NCBI GenBank assembly: GCA_965226825.1
Contig: CBDDED010000003.1
Coordinates: 3,186,003-3,250,002 of the forward strand
Reading direction: 5' to 3'
DNA length: 64,000 bases
Source: Io17-Chloro-G2 sp965226825
GTDB taxonomy: Bacteria; Chloroflexota; Dehalococcoidia; Lucifugimonadales; UBA3495
Shown here: one piece after another, positions 16,999-25,716 of the stretch
Position numbering within the stretch: position 1 is the first letter of the stretch
How the letters are laid out: each line of letters begins with the position of its first letter
The notes under the pieces: model-generated
What the model was told of the DNA's origin: nothing
Databases searched by the model: none
The model's input: the letters and a program-made list of their open reading frames with translations, nothing else
Position numbers and translations under genes: made by a program

Positions 16999-17590
16999 AT
17001 GCTCTCCGTCACCTAAGGTTACGCCCGGGTCAGCAAGGCCGACGACGAGGCTAGGAACCTGGAAACCCAGTTGCGGATTCTGGCCGACCACGGAATTCGG
17101 GAAGACCTGATTTTCTCCGACGTGGCCAGCGGCCGGACCATGAACCGAACCGGTTGGAAGGAACTGATGTCCCAGATCCGAGAAGGCGACACCATCGTGG
17201 TGGCCTTCCTGGACCGGTTCAGCCGGAACTTCGAGGAAGGCGTGCGCATTCAAGCGGAGCTGACCGGGCGCGACATCGGCATCGTCGCGGTCCGGGAGAG
17301 CATCGATACCAGAGCCGTCAGCGCCGCGGCGAAGTTCTTTAGGCGGTCCATGTTGGCCCAGGGAGCCTACCAGGTGGACTCGGCCAGCGAACGGATCAAG
17401 GCTGGGGTTGGACCGGGCCCGGGCTGGCGGAAAGCAAGTCGGGCGCCCACCGGCTTTGACCCCGGAGCAGGTCGAACAGTGCCGGCGGATGCCTGACGAG
17501 GGTTCGGGATTGCGCCACATCGCCCGGGTGATGGCCTGCTCCCCGGCGACGGTGAAGAAGGCCCTGGCCGCCCCCCACCTGGAGACATGA
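16999..17590 (+). pseudogene. Serine resolvase/invertase, inactivated
   Basis: The frame starts at the ATG at 16999 (MLSVT) but meets TAA at 17014, exactly where the family has a residue before GYARVSKADDEARNLETQL. The catalytic serine motif YARVS is present just after the stop. The frame then stays open (DLIFSDVASGRTMNRTGWKEL, VAFLDRFSRN) until about 17405. There a frameshift moves the remainder (GRPPALTPEQVEQCRRM, a helix-turn-helix to 17590) into another frame. Two lesions in one gene make activity unlikely. It was a small serine recombinase of the Tn3-resolvase/Hin group, probably part of a lost transposon. Confidence 0.8.
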
Positions 17591-18045
17591 GCACGGCTCG
17601 AAAATGGCCCTGATGCGTGGCGAAAAACCTATCTAAGATTAGGGTACGTGTCATCATTTTACCCACCAGACGTGAATTCCGGGGAAGACTCGGAGGTGTT
17701 CGCTGGATGGCTGCCTGAGTTTGTCCCACTTTGAAAAATCGCAGGCCACAGAGCCTGCCTCCCGTTTGGCGGGACTTGCCCTGGAACTGTGTGCAGCGGT
17801 CTAGGATGGTGAAGCCGAGGACCGCCGCCGTGGTTGAGGACACGGCGGCGGTCCGGGGGGTGGGAGACCCGAGAAAGTCGTTAAGCCGGGCTGCCTGGGA
17901 ATGGCTGTAATTGTCGATGGGAGTCCGTTGTGTCCCGTTCCGGAGGGATCTGGTGTCCCGGAGGTAGCTGCGGCTAGACGCTCCTTAGCCTGGACTCCAA
18001 GACCGGGAGGTTGCACCGACCCCTTCGAAGTAAAAGCCTCAGGGA
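17591..18045. other. Intergenic stretch after the resolvase pseudogene
   Basis: About 455 bp with no supported gene. A GC-rich dyad (GGACCGCCGCCG ... CGGCGGCGGTCC) lies at about 17819-17855. It has no T-run on either side but is strong enough to act as a transcript-end hairpin for the DUF502 gene, which reads toward it on the minus strand. Confidence 0.4.
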
Positions 18046-18522
18046 CTACTTGAGGTCGATCGTAAACCGGTCAATGAACTCCCCGTCGCCGCGGGCGCGT
18101 GGGAATCGGGCCATCGATAGCGATTCCGGCAGCACGATACCACCCGAGAAAACCACCTTCATGGCGTCCTCCACCGTTAGGTCGGTCTCCATCAGGTCGT
18201 CTTCCATGACGAACGCCAGATTTCCCGACGTCGGATTGGGGACGGTGGGGATGTAGACGACCGCCATTGATTGTGGTTCGTTCTCATCCATGACGTCCTT
18301 CCGTTCCCGGTGGGCTCGGCCCGTGACGAAGCCCAAAGCAATCATCCCCTCCCTCGGCCATTCGAGGAACACTGCTCGGGTGAACCGGAACTGGCCGCTC
18401 ACGGAAGTGGTCGCCTGGTACGTAACCCCATATATGGTTTTTACTATAGGGACCCGGTGCAGAACGTCATGCTCCCGGTCCATTATAGTCTTACCGATTC
18501 TCGTGGAGACCACCAGTCCAAC
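18046..18522 (-). pseudogene. DUF502 membrane protein, C-terminal part (split by IS630)
   Basis: The part downstream of IS630 copy C. The frame is open from the insertion and reads GLVVSTRIGKTIMDREHDVLHRVPIVKTIYG, then the beta-rich soluble region (REGMIALGFVTGRAH, YIPTVPNPTSGNLAFV), and stops at 18046. RVPIVKTIY and VPTxPNPTSG are DUF502 hallmarks. Joined through one TA to 19747-20010, the frame is continuous (VVAAVVIFYLVGLVVSTRIG), giving about 246 residues, the family's usual length. The family is an uncharacterised inner-membrane group. Confidence 0.85.
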
Positions 18523-18524
18523 TA

Positions 18525-19746
18525 GTACTCAGTCAACCTTGGAATCAAAAGGGTAAAGACGGTGAAGTTTGGTTCGGGCGTCCCGGGTGTTGAACCTCCA
18601 TTGGATAGTGGCTTGGGCGGCGTTGCGTTCCTTAACCAGAGCATGGACTTCCCGGCGGAGGGCCGCCTCGTCGGGGAGTCGCTGCTTCAAGCAGGAGCGG
18701 GATAGCACGCTGAACTCGATTTCCGCCATGTTCAACCAACTTCCGTGCTTGGGGGTGTAGTGGAACTCCAGCCGCTTGGCAATCCGCCGGGCCTCTGCCG
18801 CCGGGAACGTCTCGTACAGGGACGCCGGACGGTGCGTGTTCAGGTTGTCCATGACCACCCGCACCACCGGGGTATCCGGATAAGCTTCGTCCACCAGCCA
18901 ACGCATCTGATGGGCGAAGTCCTCCATCGTGCGCCGCTGGGTCACCGCCACGTGACGCCAGCCCGCCAGCGGCTCACAGGTCAGGAACAGGTTGCGGACG
19001 CCCTCCCTCCGGTACTCATAGTCCTGCCGCAGCGGAATTCCGGGCCGGGGCGGCAGAGATGGCCGCGTCTCGGCCAACAACTGGGTCGAGGTCTCGTCGA
19101 AGCAGACCACCGGCCGTCGGGGGTCATAGGGTTCGGCGTAGAGGTCCAGCAGGTCCTCCATGTTGGCCACGAACTCCGCGCTCACCTTGGGAATGCACCA
19201 TTCCTTCTTCTGCCAGGGCTTGAGATCGTTTTTTTGAGACGCTTGCGCACCCCTTCGTGGGACATGGAGGAGGCCAACTTCAACTCCACCACCTTGCCAG
19301 CCAGCAGGCGCAGGGTCCAGTGGTCATGCCCTGCCGGCGGCGGGCTGCAAGCCAGGGCGATCAGGTGGGCCTCGCCCCGGTCGTCCAGCTTCCGGCGCCG
19401 GTTGGCCTGGGGACGGTCCTTCAGAACCCCGGCCAACCCTTCTTCGGTAAAGCGCTGCTTGACCCGGTACACGGTGCCCAGGGCCACATCCACAGCTTCA
19501 GCCACTTGGGGAGCCCGCCAACCGTCGTCGCTCTTGAGGAGAATCCGGGCCCTGGCGGTGACTCGGGCCGTGTGTTTCCCAACCCGAATCAGACGTCCGA
19601 GTTCTTCCCGTTGTTCCAGCGCCAGCCGCACTGCGTACTTGTCCCTGACCATCACTGCCACCCCCGCCAACAACACTTCCCACCAGGTAGGATAGCCTAA
19701 TTGTCCGTTTTCTTAAACAAATGCTAAAACCAAGTTGACTGAGTAC
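18525..19746 (-). mobile_element. Complete IS630-family element (copy C)
   Basis: 1222 bp bounded by TA duplications (18523-18524 and 19747-19748). The terminal inverted repeats begin GTACTCAGTCAAC at both ends. It is near-identical to the surviving part of copy A over the first 500 bp. Inserted in the DUF502 gene at a former CTAG. Both reading frames of the transposase are open, so the element may be active. Confidence 0.93.
18529..19652 (-). CDS. IS630 transposase (copy C), made by -1 frameshift
   Basis: Frame 1 starts at 19652 (MVRDKYAVRLALEQREEL) and contains the DNA-binding helices (DDGWRAPQVAEAVDVALG). It stops at 19182. Frame 2 (stop 18529) holds the catalytic triad region: CFDETSTQLL, VVMDNLNTH and WLNMAEIEFSVLSR. 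The overlap contains a seven-base A-tract in mRNA sense (19235-19229 on the given strand). A -1 slip there produces the unbroken family text LKPWQKKEWCIPKVSAEF. The fused enzyme would have about 374 residues. Confidence 0.87.
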
Positions 19747-20010
19747 TAGGTAGAATATGACGACCGCAGCTACAACGCCGATACCCGGGACGTCCCAGGG
19801 CTTTTCGGACACGAAGGACATGGGTCTAACGAATTGGTCGGCCCACCCGGTGACAAACCAGATAACAATTGCTGAAACCAACAATGGCACCAGTTCCATG
19901 AACCCGACCAGGGCCTTGCCCTGAACGTGCCCTCCAATCCGTTGTAGAAAGTTGACCCCGGAGTCTTCCGGGGCGCCTGGCTTGGCTTTCCGGACATTCT
20001 CGTTCGCCAT
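19747..20010 (-). pseudogene. DUF502 membrane protein, N-terminal part (split by IS630)
   Basis: Starts at the ATG at 20010 (MANENVRKAKPG); a TTG at 20046 in the same frame lacks a ribosome site. Two membrane segments are visible: LVGFMELVPLLVSAIVIWFV and PGIGVVAAVVIFYL, separated by the loop TGWADQFVRPMSFV. This is the DUF502 N-terminal arrangement. The frame is interrupted at 19747 by IS630 copy C and resumes at 18522. Confidence 0.85.
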
Positions 20011-20220
20011 TGACACGTTCCCGAAAAAATTCTGATTTTGGGTCAATTAGTCCGACTGAATTATTGGTGACCTGGAAGGATGACCCTCACTCTTTCGCCG
20101 AAAGGCGGGGGCCGGGGTGCAAGCGACGATAGCCCTGTGCCTCCCCTGACCGGCACATCCAACCGTCGGCTACACATCGGCTAAAGAATAGGGCCCAACC
20201 GGTACGTTTACGATACTCCA

Positions 20221-21309
20221 GAGAAAATTGCGCTACTTCAAACACAAACTCAACGGGGCAGCTCTGACAACAGTCGGCGCACAGGGTGAAAAATGCGGAG
20301 TCCGTCTTCGCACCCTGGGAGTTTACCTAGCACACCCAGCGTGAAAACCCCAAAAAGCGCGCTCAGATGAGTAGCGCAACTTTCTAAACACCGGCGGCGT
20401 CCTGGTGACGCCCGCCGCCGCCAAGGGTAGAATATGAGCCTGGAGCAAAGAATTGACCATGACCAGCATCAACGACATAGCGGACCTGGTGCAGATCCTG
20501 CAGGACCACCCGGAGTGGCGAAACACCGTTCGGGGCCTGATTGTGGGAGAGGAACTCGCCAACATGCCCAACGAAGTTGCCATCTTCGTGAAGGCCACGA
20601 ACGAGAACTTCAACCTCGTACACCAGCGACTTGAAAAACTCGAGACAAACGTCAGCACCCTCAAGGAAGACGTAAGCCGAATAGACGGAACCCTCACCCG
20701 AATGGGCGGGACCGTCAGCAGACTCATAGGTGAAGACTACGAATCCCACGTCGCAACATACGTCCACAGATTCCTCAGCCGGAACTCAGGCATAAACGCC
20801 AGCGTGTTTTCCACCCAGCGCGACAAGTCGGCTCTCACTGGGCTCCTCGACGAAGCAGAAAAGCAAGGAGTCATCGAGGCCGAAGAGACGGACGAACTGG
20901 ACAAAGCAGACCTGATCCTCACCACCGACGGCCCCACAGATTACATCTTGGCCGAAGTCTCAATCACCATTCAGCAGGACGACATCGACCGCGCTGCAGA
21001 GCGGGCCAGACTGTTCGCCAAGGCCACCGCAAGGACCGTCGCTCCGGTTGCAATCGGTGCAAGGGAGGACACGGACCTCCGGAGGGAACACGTCCAAATT
21101 ATCCTCATACCCAAGCCCCCGTCTCCCTCAACGTAGAACGAGAAAATTACGATACTCCAAAGCCAACCTTAAAAGGTCAAACGCCCCAAAAATAACCTCG
21201 GCTGCGGGTGAGAATAGCAGGGTCCACCCCTGTTCCCGTGGAGTTCACCAACACATGCCCAATGTGGTGGCTCTTAGCAGCGCACTCAAATGAGTAGCGC
21301 AATTTTCTC
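20221..21309. repeat. Unit with inverted-repeat ends around a coiled-coil gene
   Basis: The left edge reads GAGAAAATTGCGCTACTTCA (20221-20240) and the right edge TGAGTAGCGCAATTTTCTC (21291-21309), inverted copies apart from one base. Both edges are abutted by ATACTCCA outside (20213-20220 and 21310-21317), which looks like an 8-bp target duplication. The two flanks of the enclosed gene (20221-20385 and 21140-21309) also resemble each other: each starts GAGAAAATT(G/A)CG and ends with AGTAGCGCAA. No transposase is inside. It could be a non-autonomous transposon, a cassette, or a gene with repeated regulatory dyads. Confidence 0.5.
20453..21136 (+). CDS. Coiled-coil protein with a PD-(D/E)xK-like C-terminal region, function unknown
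   Basis: 227 residues. The TTG at 20453 lies 7 bases after GGAG; an ATG follows two codons later. Residues about 45-90 form a coiled coil (VHQRLEKLETNVSTLKEDVSRIDGTL). The C-terminal half (YILAEVSITIQQDDIDRAAERARLFAKAT, then VAPVAIGA) looks like the core of restriction-endonuclease-fold proteins of the DUF3782 kind, with D-x(n)-E-x-S in place of E-x-K. That similarity is by eye only. The gene sits alone inside a repeat-bounded unit (20221-21309) in a transposon-rich region. Confidence 0.6.
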   Translation: MTMTSINDIADLVQILQDHPEWRNTVRGLIVGEELANMPNEVAIFVKATNENFNLVHQRLEKLETNVSTLKEDVSRIDGTLTRMGGTVSRLIGEDYESHVATYVHRFLSRNSGINASVFSTQRDKSALTGLLDEAEKQGVIEAEETDELDKADLILTTDGPTDYILAEVSITIQQDDIDRAAERARLFAKATARTVAPVAIGAREDTDLRREHVQIILIPKPPSPST

Positions 21310-21317
21310 ATACTCCA

Positions 21318-21924
21318 ACAATATGATGGGGAAACATTAGCCAGAATTCCGAATTTCACAGAGTTTGGGTTCCCTAGCAGCCCGTCCGAGGATTACTGGA
21401 GCAGGTCGTTCACCCCGGCCATCTCAAGGTTCTCTGACAGCTTGAAACGGTTCTCCCGAATTAATTGTTGCAATGTCCCCCCTTTGGGGTTGATTCCCCG
21501 GGGGCCCCTCATGCTCAGCGCGGTGGTGCTCATGGGTCCAAGGGCAACATAAGGGGCACTTTTGTTGCGTCGGTAGGACGGCGTGAATCTACGCTGTAAC
21601 CTGGCTTTGTGTGAGTTGTGAGCGCCAACGTTGGTGGTGTCAACTCCCAATGGGTCAGACAGGCCGAGCTATTCCGATTACAATCTGGCCCAGAAGTTTT
21701 TCACGTCGAACTTCTTCGGGATGCGGTGAGGCTGGACCAATCCCTGGACCGTCTTGTGTACGTTTCGCTTGATGCGGACCTGTCCTTGACGGGAAGGTTT
21801 TCTGGGAGTTGGAGTCACGAGGTGTTTGCGGTTGCTGCCCTGGCTTTTTGTCCTCTCCCTGTTGTTGGCCGCGTGTTGGCGGCTGGGTCCTAGCGATTGA
21901 GGTGGACCCGGTCAGTTGGACAGA
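21318..21924. other. Non-coding stretch between the repeat unit and an IS3 remnant
   Basis: About 600 bp. Frames on both strands reach 85-90 codons but match nothing I recognise and lack ribosome sites. The last bases (GGACCCGGTCAGTTGGACAG near 21903) resemble the end of an IS3-type element and probably belong to the remnant that follows. Confidence 0.35.
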
Positions 21925-22960
21925 ATTAAGGCAGAGTTAAGTGAGAGTCCCGGCGCTCCTGCCAGTAGTACTGACCCTGTCCCGAGTGAACAACTCCTGT
22001 CATTAGACTCTTCCCCGACTTCCTGCTCCCCCCGGAACACCTCGGCCGGGGTCCGGTAGCCCAAGGCTTGATGGGGCTCTGGCCGTTGTAGAACCTGAAG
22101 TAGGCGCCCAGCTCCCTCCTGGCTTCACTGGCGTAGGCTTTCAGGTACACCTCCCCGTACTTCACGGTGCGCCACAACCGCTCCACGAAGATGTTGTCGG
22201 TGTACCGCCTCTTCCCGTCCATGCTGATCTTCACCCCGTGTTCCTGGAGCACATGGGTGAACTCCAGGCTGGTGAATTGGCTGGCCCTGGTCGGTGTTGA
22301 AGACCTCCGGCTGGCCTTGCCCCAGCGCCTCCCTCAAGGCGTCGACGCAGAAGTCGGCCTCCAGGGTGTTGGGCAAGCCGACATGCCACCACGTACCAGC
22401 TGTGCCAGTCTATGACTGCCACTGGGTAGACGAATTCCCCGGTCGATGGGCAGGTGGGTCATGTCGGCCGCCCACACCTGATTGGTCCGGGTGATTTTGG
22501 CATTCCTCAACAGGTACGGATGACTTTAGCCCCCGGCGCCGGTCGGCTAGTGCCAGGACTCCGGTAGATGGCTCGCAACCACATGATGCGCATCAGCCGT
22601 TACACCCGATTCCTGCTGACCGTACCCTCCTCTCAAGCCAGGGCTTCATCCGTCGGGACCCGTATAAGGGGCCCTCCAGGTATCGCCGGTCAATCTCGCC
22701 CATCAGGGGCAGGTCCTCTTCTGAGGCCGCCTTGGGACGGTAGTAGAGGCTGGAACTGTTCACGCTCAGCTGGACGCACTGGCGGGCGATGGACAATGAC
22801 CGGCGTCCCCAGTTCACCACCTACCACCGCCGGCCGAGGTTTATGGACCGGGGATCTCCGCCAAGAAATCCCGATCCACCTTCAGTTGCCCGATCTTCCG
22901 GTACAGGCGGGCGATCGGAGCAACGTCGTTCCTGGCCCTCTGCTCGCGAATTATATATCT
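21925..22960 (-). pseudogene. Decayed IS3-family element (orfA end and orfB in several frames)
   Basis: Read on the minus strand, pieces of an IS3 transposase appear in different frames. The end of orfA comes first (IARLYRKIGQLKVDRDFLAE, about 22960-22850). The start of orfB follows (SIARQCVQLSVNSSSLYYRP and EIDRRYLEGPLYGSRRM, about 22810-22620), then a central piece around 22400, then the C-terminal integrase core (ISMDGKRRYTDNIFVERLWRTVKYGEVYLKAY, about 22230-22130). At least three frameshifts separate them. The element is dead. Confidence 0.8.
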
Positions 22961-23034
22961 GGTTACCCAAGGGGCCCGGCAGCAGAAGCGTATCCAGAGG
23001 ACCAAGAAACACTGACCCAGATGGTACTGACGAC

Positions 23035-23070
23035 AAAAAACCGCCCCTCGGCGTTTCCACCCAGGGGCGG
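23035..23070 (-). terminator. Rho-independent terminator (minus strand)
   Basis: Stem CCGCCCCT / AGGGGCGG (23041-23048 and 23063-23070). Read on the minus strand it is followed by six T (23040-23035). No intact minus-strand gene is directly upstream, so it may be left from a lost gene, or act against antisense transcription into the IS3 remnant. Confidence 0.65.
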
Positions 23071-23161
23071 TCGGTCGAGCCCTGTACCTAACGGGACGCG
23101 GGGCTGAAGTTCCCCATACAATTCTACAGCGCCTCAGCTCCACGCCCCTTGTGGTGTACTC

Positions 23162-23278
23162 CGCTTGCTGAAGTGACCCCAACCCATTGGTGCAGGACCC
23201 TACGTATTTGTCGTGATGTAAGGGCACGTTCTCGTGCCCCCTTGTCGCATACGTAGGGCGTTGGTCGCTTCAGCGAGT
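23162..23278. repeat. Long imperfect palindrome (MITE-like)
   Basis: A 117-bp palindrome with a perfect core hairpin GGGCACG-TTCT-CGTGCCC (23222-23239). The outer arms include ACCCTACGTA / TACGTAGGG and TTGCTGAAGTGACC / TCGCTTCAGCGA. It lies directly upstream of the small membrane-protein gene. Such long imperfect palindromes are typical of MITEs or mobile hairpin repeats. No other copy is in the window, so mobility is unproven. Confidence 0.5.
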
Positions 23279-23311
23279 GCCACACATCCGAAGCTGCAAG
23301 GGGGTTCCAAC

Positions 23312-23509
23312 ATGAGCACAACCACCAAGTTTTTCCTCTACACCGGAGGCTTTCTCCTAATCGTGGGTTTAATATCCATCCCCAGCCCGTTTGCACTCCA
23401 ATGGCTTGCCTCAATCGGAGCCCTTTTCCTCGTGATTGCTGGATTATCCAACGTGTCACACCGGCGCGCCGAACGTCGTATGCGGCGGTTGATGGGGATG
23501 GAAGACTAA
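23312..23509 (+). CDS. Small membrane protein with two predicted helices
   Basis: 65 residues from the ATG at 23312, which follows AAGGGGG with suitable spacing. A longer frame from 23234 would read through the palindromic repeat. Two hydrophobic segments (KFFLYTGGFLLIVGLISI and LQWLASIGALFLVIAGLSNV) are followed by a strongly basic end (RRAERRMRRLMGMED). The basic tail should face the cytoplasm. I do not recognise the family. It is flanked by transposon relics and might be a cargo gene. Confidence 0.55.
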   Translation: MSTTTKFFLYTGGFLLIVGLISIPSPFALQWLASIGALFLVIAGLSNVSHRRAERRMRRLMGMED

Positions 23510-23716
23510 TCCTGCTACTTTCCCGCCCACCTAAGACGCGGGGCGGGGCCTTTGTGGATTCCCCGCTTTCCCAAGCATGGTCCAAGCACTGAAGGGATTG
23601 GGCGGATGTTCACAGGGCAGTTCATTGGCCACAGCCCTACGGATGCTCTGAACAAGTCTGCGGCGATGTGGCATAGTACTGCTGAATAAGCCGATGCCTG
23701 TTGGGGGTAGGTTGTG

Positions 23717-24666
23717 ATGGACCAGCCGACATTTGCCAAACTGGAATTTCAGGGCAAGAAGCGGAAGACCCTCCGGTAGCTGTTCCTGGAACGGATGGAC
23801 TGCCTGGTCCCCTGGCAGCGTCTGGAGGAGCGAATCAGGCCCGTGTACCCCAAGGCCGGAAAGGACCGCCGGCCCTTTCCGCTGGCCGTGATGCTGCGGA
23901 TTCACTGTGTGCAACTCTTCTACAATCTCAGCGACCCAGGCGTGGAGGACCTGCTCTTCGAGGCCGAATCGGTGCGCCGGTTCGTTGGTCTGAAACTGTC
24001 CGAGGCCCTGCCTGACGAGACCACCATTCTCAATTCCGCCACCTCCTGGAAAGGCACAGCCTGGGAGAGGGCCTGTTGCAGGAGATCAACGCCCACCTGG
24101 AGTCGCAGGGACTGCGGCTGCGGGAGGGAACCATCGTAGACGCCAGTATCATCGAGGCTCCGTCGTCCACCAAGAACCACTCCAGGGAACGGGACCCGGA
24201 GATGCATCAGACCAAGAAGGGGAATGAGTGGCATTTCGGGATCAAGATTCACATCGGAGTGGACGCGGACACGGGCTTGGTGCATAGCATGACCACCACG
24301 GCGGCCAACGCGCATGACATCACCGAGGCTCACCATCTGTTGCACGGCGGGGAGACCATGGTGTGGTGCGACGCCGAGTATCAGGGAGTGCACAAGCGGG
24401 CGGCAAACTTGGGGCGTCAGGTGGACTGGCGAGTGGCGATGAGACCCGGAAAACGGCGGAAACTGGAGCCAGGAAGCGAGGAGGCGGTGGCGGAGAAGGA
24501 GAAGGCGTCGGTGAAGGCCAAGGTAGAGCATCCCTTGCTGAAGGTGAAGCTGATATTCGATTATTGGAAAGTGCGCTACCGGGGATTGGCGAAGAACAAG
24601 CAGCGGCTGGCATTGTTGCTGGGGCTGGGCAACCTGATGACAACGGAGGGTCAACTGGCGGGCTGA
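23717..24666 (+). pseudogene. IS5-family transposase, inactivated
   Basis: Starts at 23717 (MDQPTFAKLEFQGKKRKT) but has a TAG at 23777-23779. It reopens as LFLERMDCLVPWQRLEERIRPVYPKAG and then loses one base near 24033, where LPDETTILN should continue into a FRHLLE-type motif. The last frame (24076-24666) carries the DDE region: GTIVDASIIEAPSSTKN, WCDAEYQGVHKRA and KASVKAKVEHPLLKVK, then YRGLAKN. Two lesions make it inactive. Possible terminal repeats (GCCTGTTGG near 23699 and CCAGCAGGC near 24674) suggest that the whole element is still bounded. Confidence 0.85.
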
Positions 24667-25504
24667 CGTGGAGACCAGCAGGCCCAAACCCTTCAGTAGG
24701 GCGCCTCCGGGCTCGCTACAGCCCTCCCACGGGCGAAATCACAGAGCGAAGACATCAGTGGCCCGGGCAAGAAATGCCTCACATACAAGAATCCCGGCTC
24801 AAGAACTAAAAGACCGGCAGAGCCACCCCTTGTTCAGAGTATCTCTAACTCGAAGGCGTTGACAAAACGGACGAACCCGCGAACCCAGACCAAGACCCGT
24901 GCGGCATACGGAATGGCATGCAGACCGGTCCAGATGGCTAATGAAAAACGATTCGTTGTCGCCCCCATATCAGCCTTGGGCATGTCCAGGTTCCCAGTCC
25001 AAAGTCACGGACTTGGATGAGCTGCGGAACCCCAGATTGCATACATCCTTCCATAACCGCCCATCGGTATTGACCATTACCACTGACAACTTTCCTCAAT
25101 TGCTGAACGGCTGCGAGAGCAAAATGTACCAACTCAAAAAGGCGAAGTGATGTTCGGTAAATGATCAGATGGCAAAGACAAATTGGTACATCTTGACCTA
25201 TCGGATCACTGGATCGGGATGTAAAACTTGGTGTGCTCTACCCAATAGAGGATAGCCCACCTGGTGAGTCTACGTTTAGGAACGAGGGAGACACTCGAAA
25301 TCGGGCCGGAACACCTTAGTTGGGTAGAGGGATTTCGGGAGTAAAACCGACGTTAGCAAAACAAGGGGGCATAGCGGTCCGAGCCGAACAGCACTGAAAT
25401 AGGCCGCAGGATTGGCGACAACATTGGGCCCGATGCGGTGGCCCTCTCCGCTGCCACTGGTACTGCCGGACAGTCTGGTCTCGCCCATTACCAAGGTCAG
25501 GTTA
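24667..25504. other. Non-coding stretch between IS remnants
   Basis: No gene supported over about 840 bp. On the minus strand at 25380-25280 a short stretch reads LLPKSLYPTKVFRPDFE. It resembles a segment at 53775-53835 (SLPKYVSLSKAFRPDFQ) on the plus strand and a shorter one at about 39438-39462. This is a dispersed sequence of unknown nature. Confidence 0.35.
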
Positions 25505-25713
25505 GCCGTGGTGCGGTGGCTGCGGAGCGTTGAAAGAACGCGATTGCAACGCTGCTGTGAACCTCAGCAACTGGCCGGGTTTGAGCTTCCCGATTACAGG
25601 ATGTCGAGACCATGTAAATCCGGCAACGCCGGCGGTGGCCGGTGAAATGTCAACGTCCGCGACGCTGAGGTCGAATACAGGACGGCACAGGGACTGGACG
25701 ATTGGGATAACAC
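25505..25713 (+). pseudogene. TnpB C-terminal fragment (IS200/IS605 or IS607 type)
   Basis: The sequence WCGGCGALKERDCNAAVNLS (about 25509-25568) is the end of a TnpB nuclease: a CxxC zinc knuckle followed by the RDxNAAxNL motif that carries the last catalytic aspartate. The rest of the protein is absent; an in-frame stop lies just before the fragment. Its 3' side was cut by the insertion of the IS5/IS427-like element at 25717. TnpB proteins are RNA-guided nucleases related to Cas12, but this remnant cannot function. Confidence 0.65.
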
Positions 25714-25716
25714 TTA

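Noticed and set aside
13055..19746. A composite transposon bounded by inverted IS630 copies A and C
   Set aside because: Copy A lacks its right half and copies B and C each sit in their own target gene with TA duplications, which points to independent insertions.
23035..23070. Terminator as part of a minus-strand gene upstream
   Set aside because: No intact minus-strand gene exists between 23071 and 23700, so I report the hairpin alone without assigning it to a gene.
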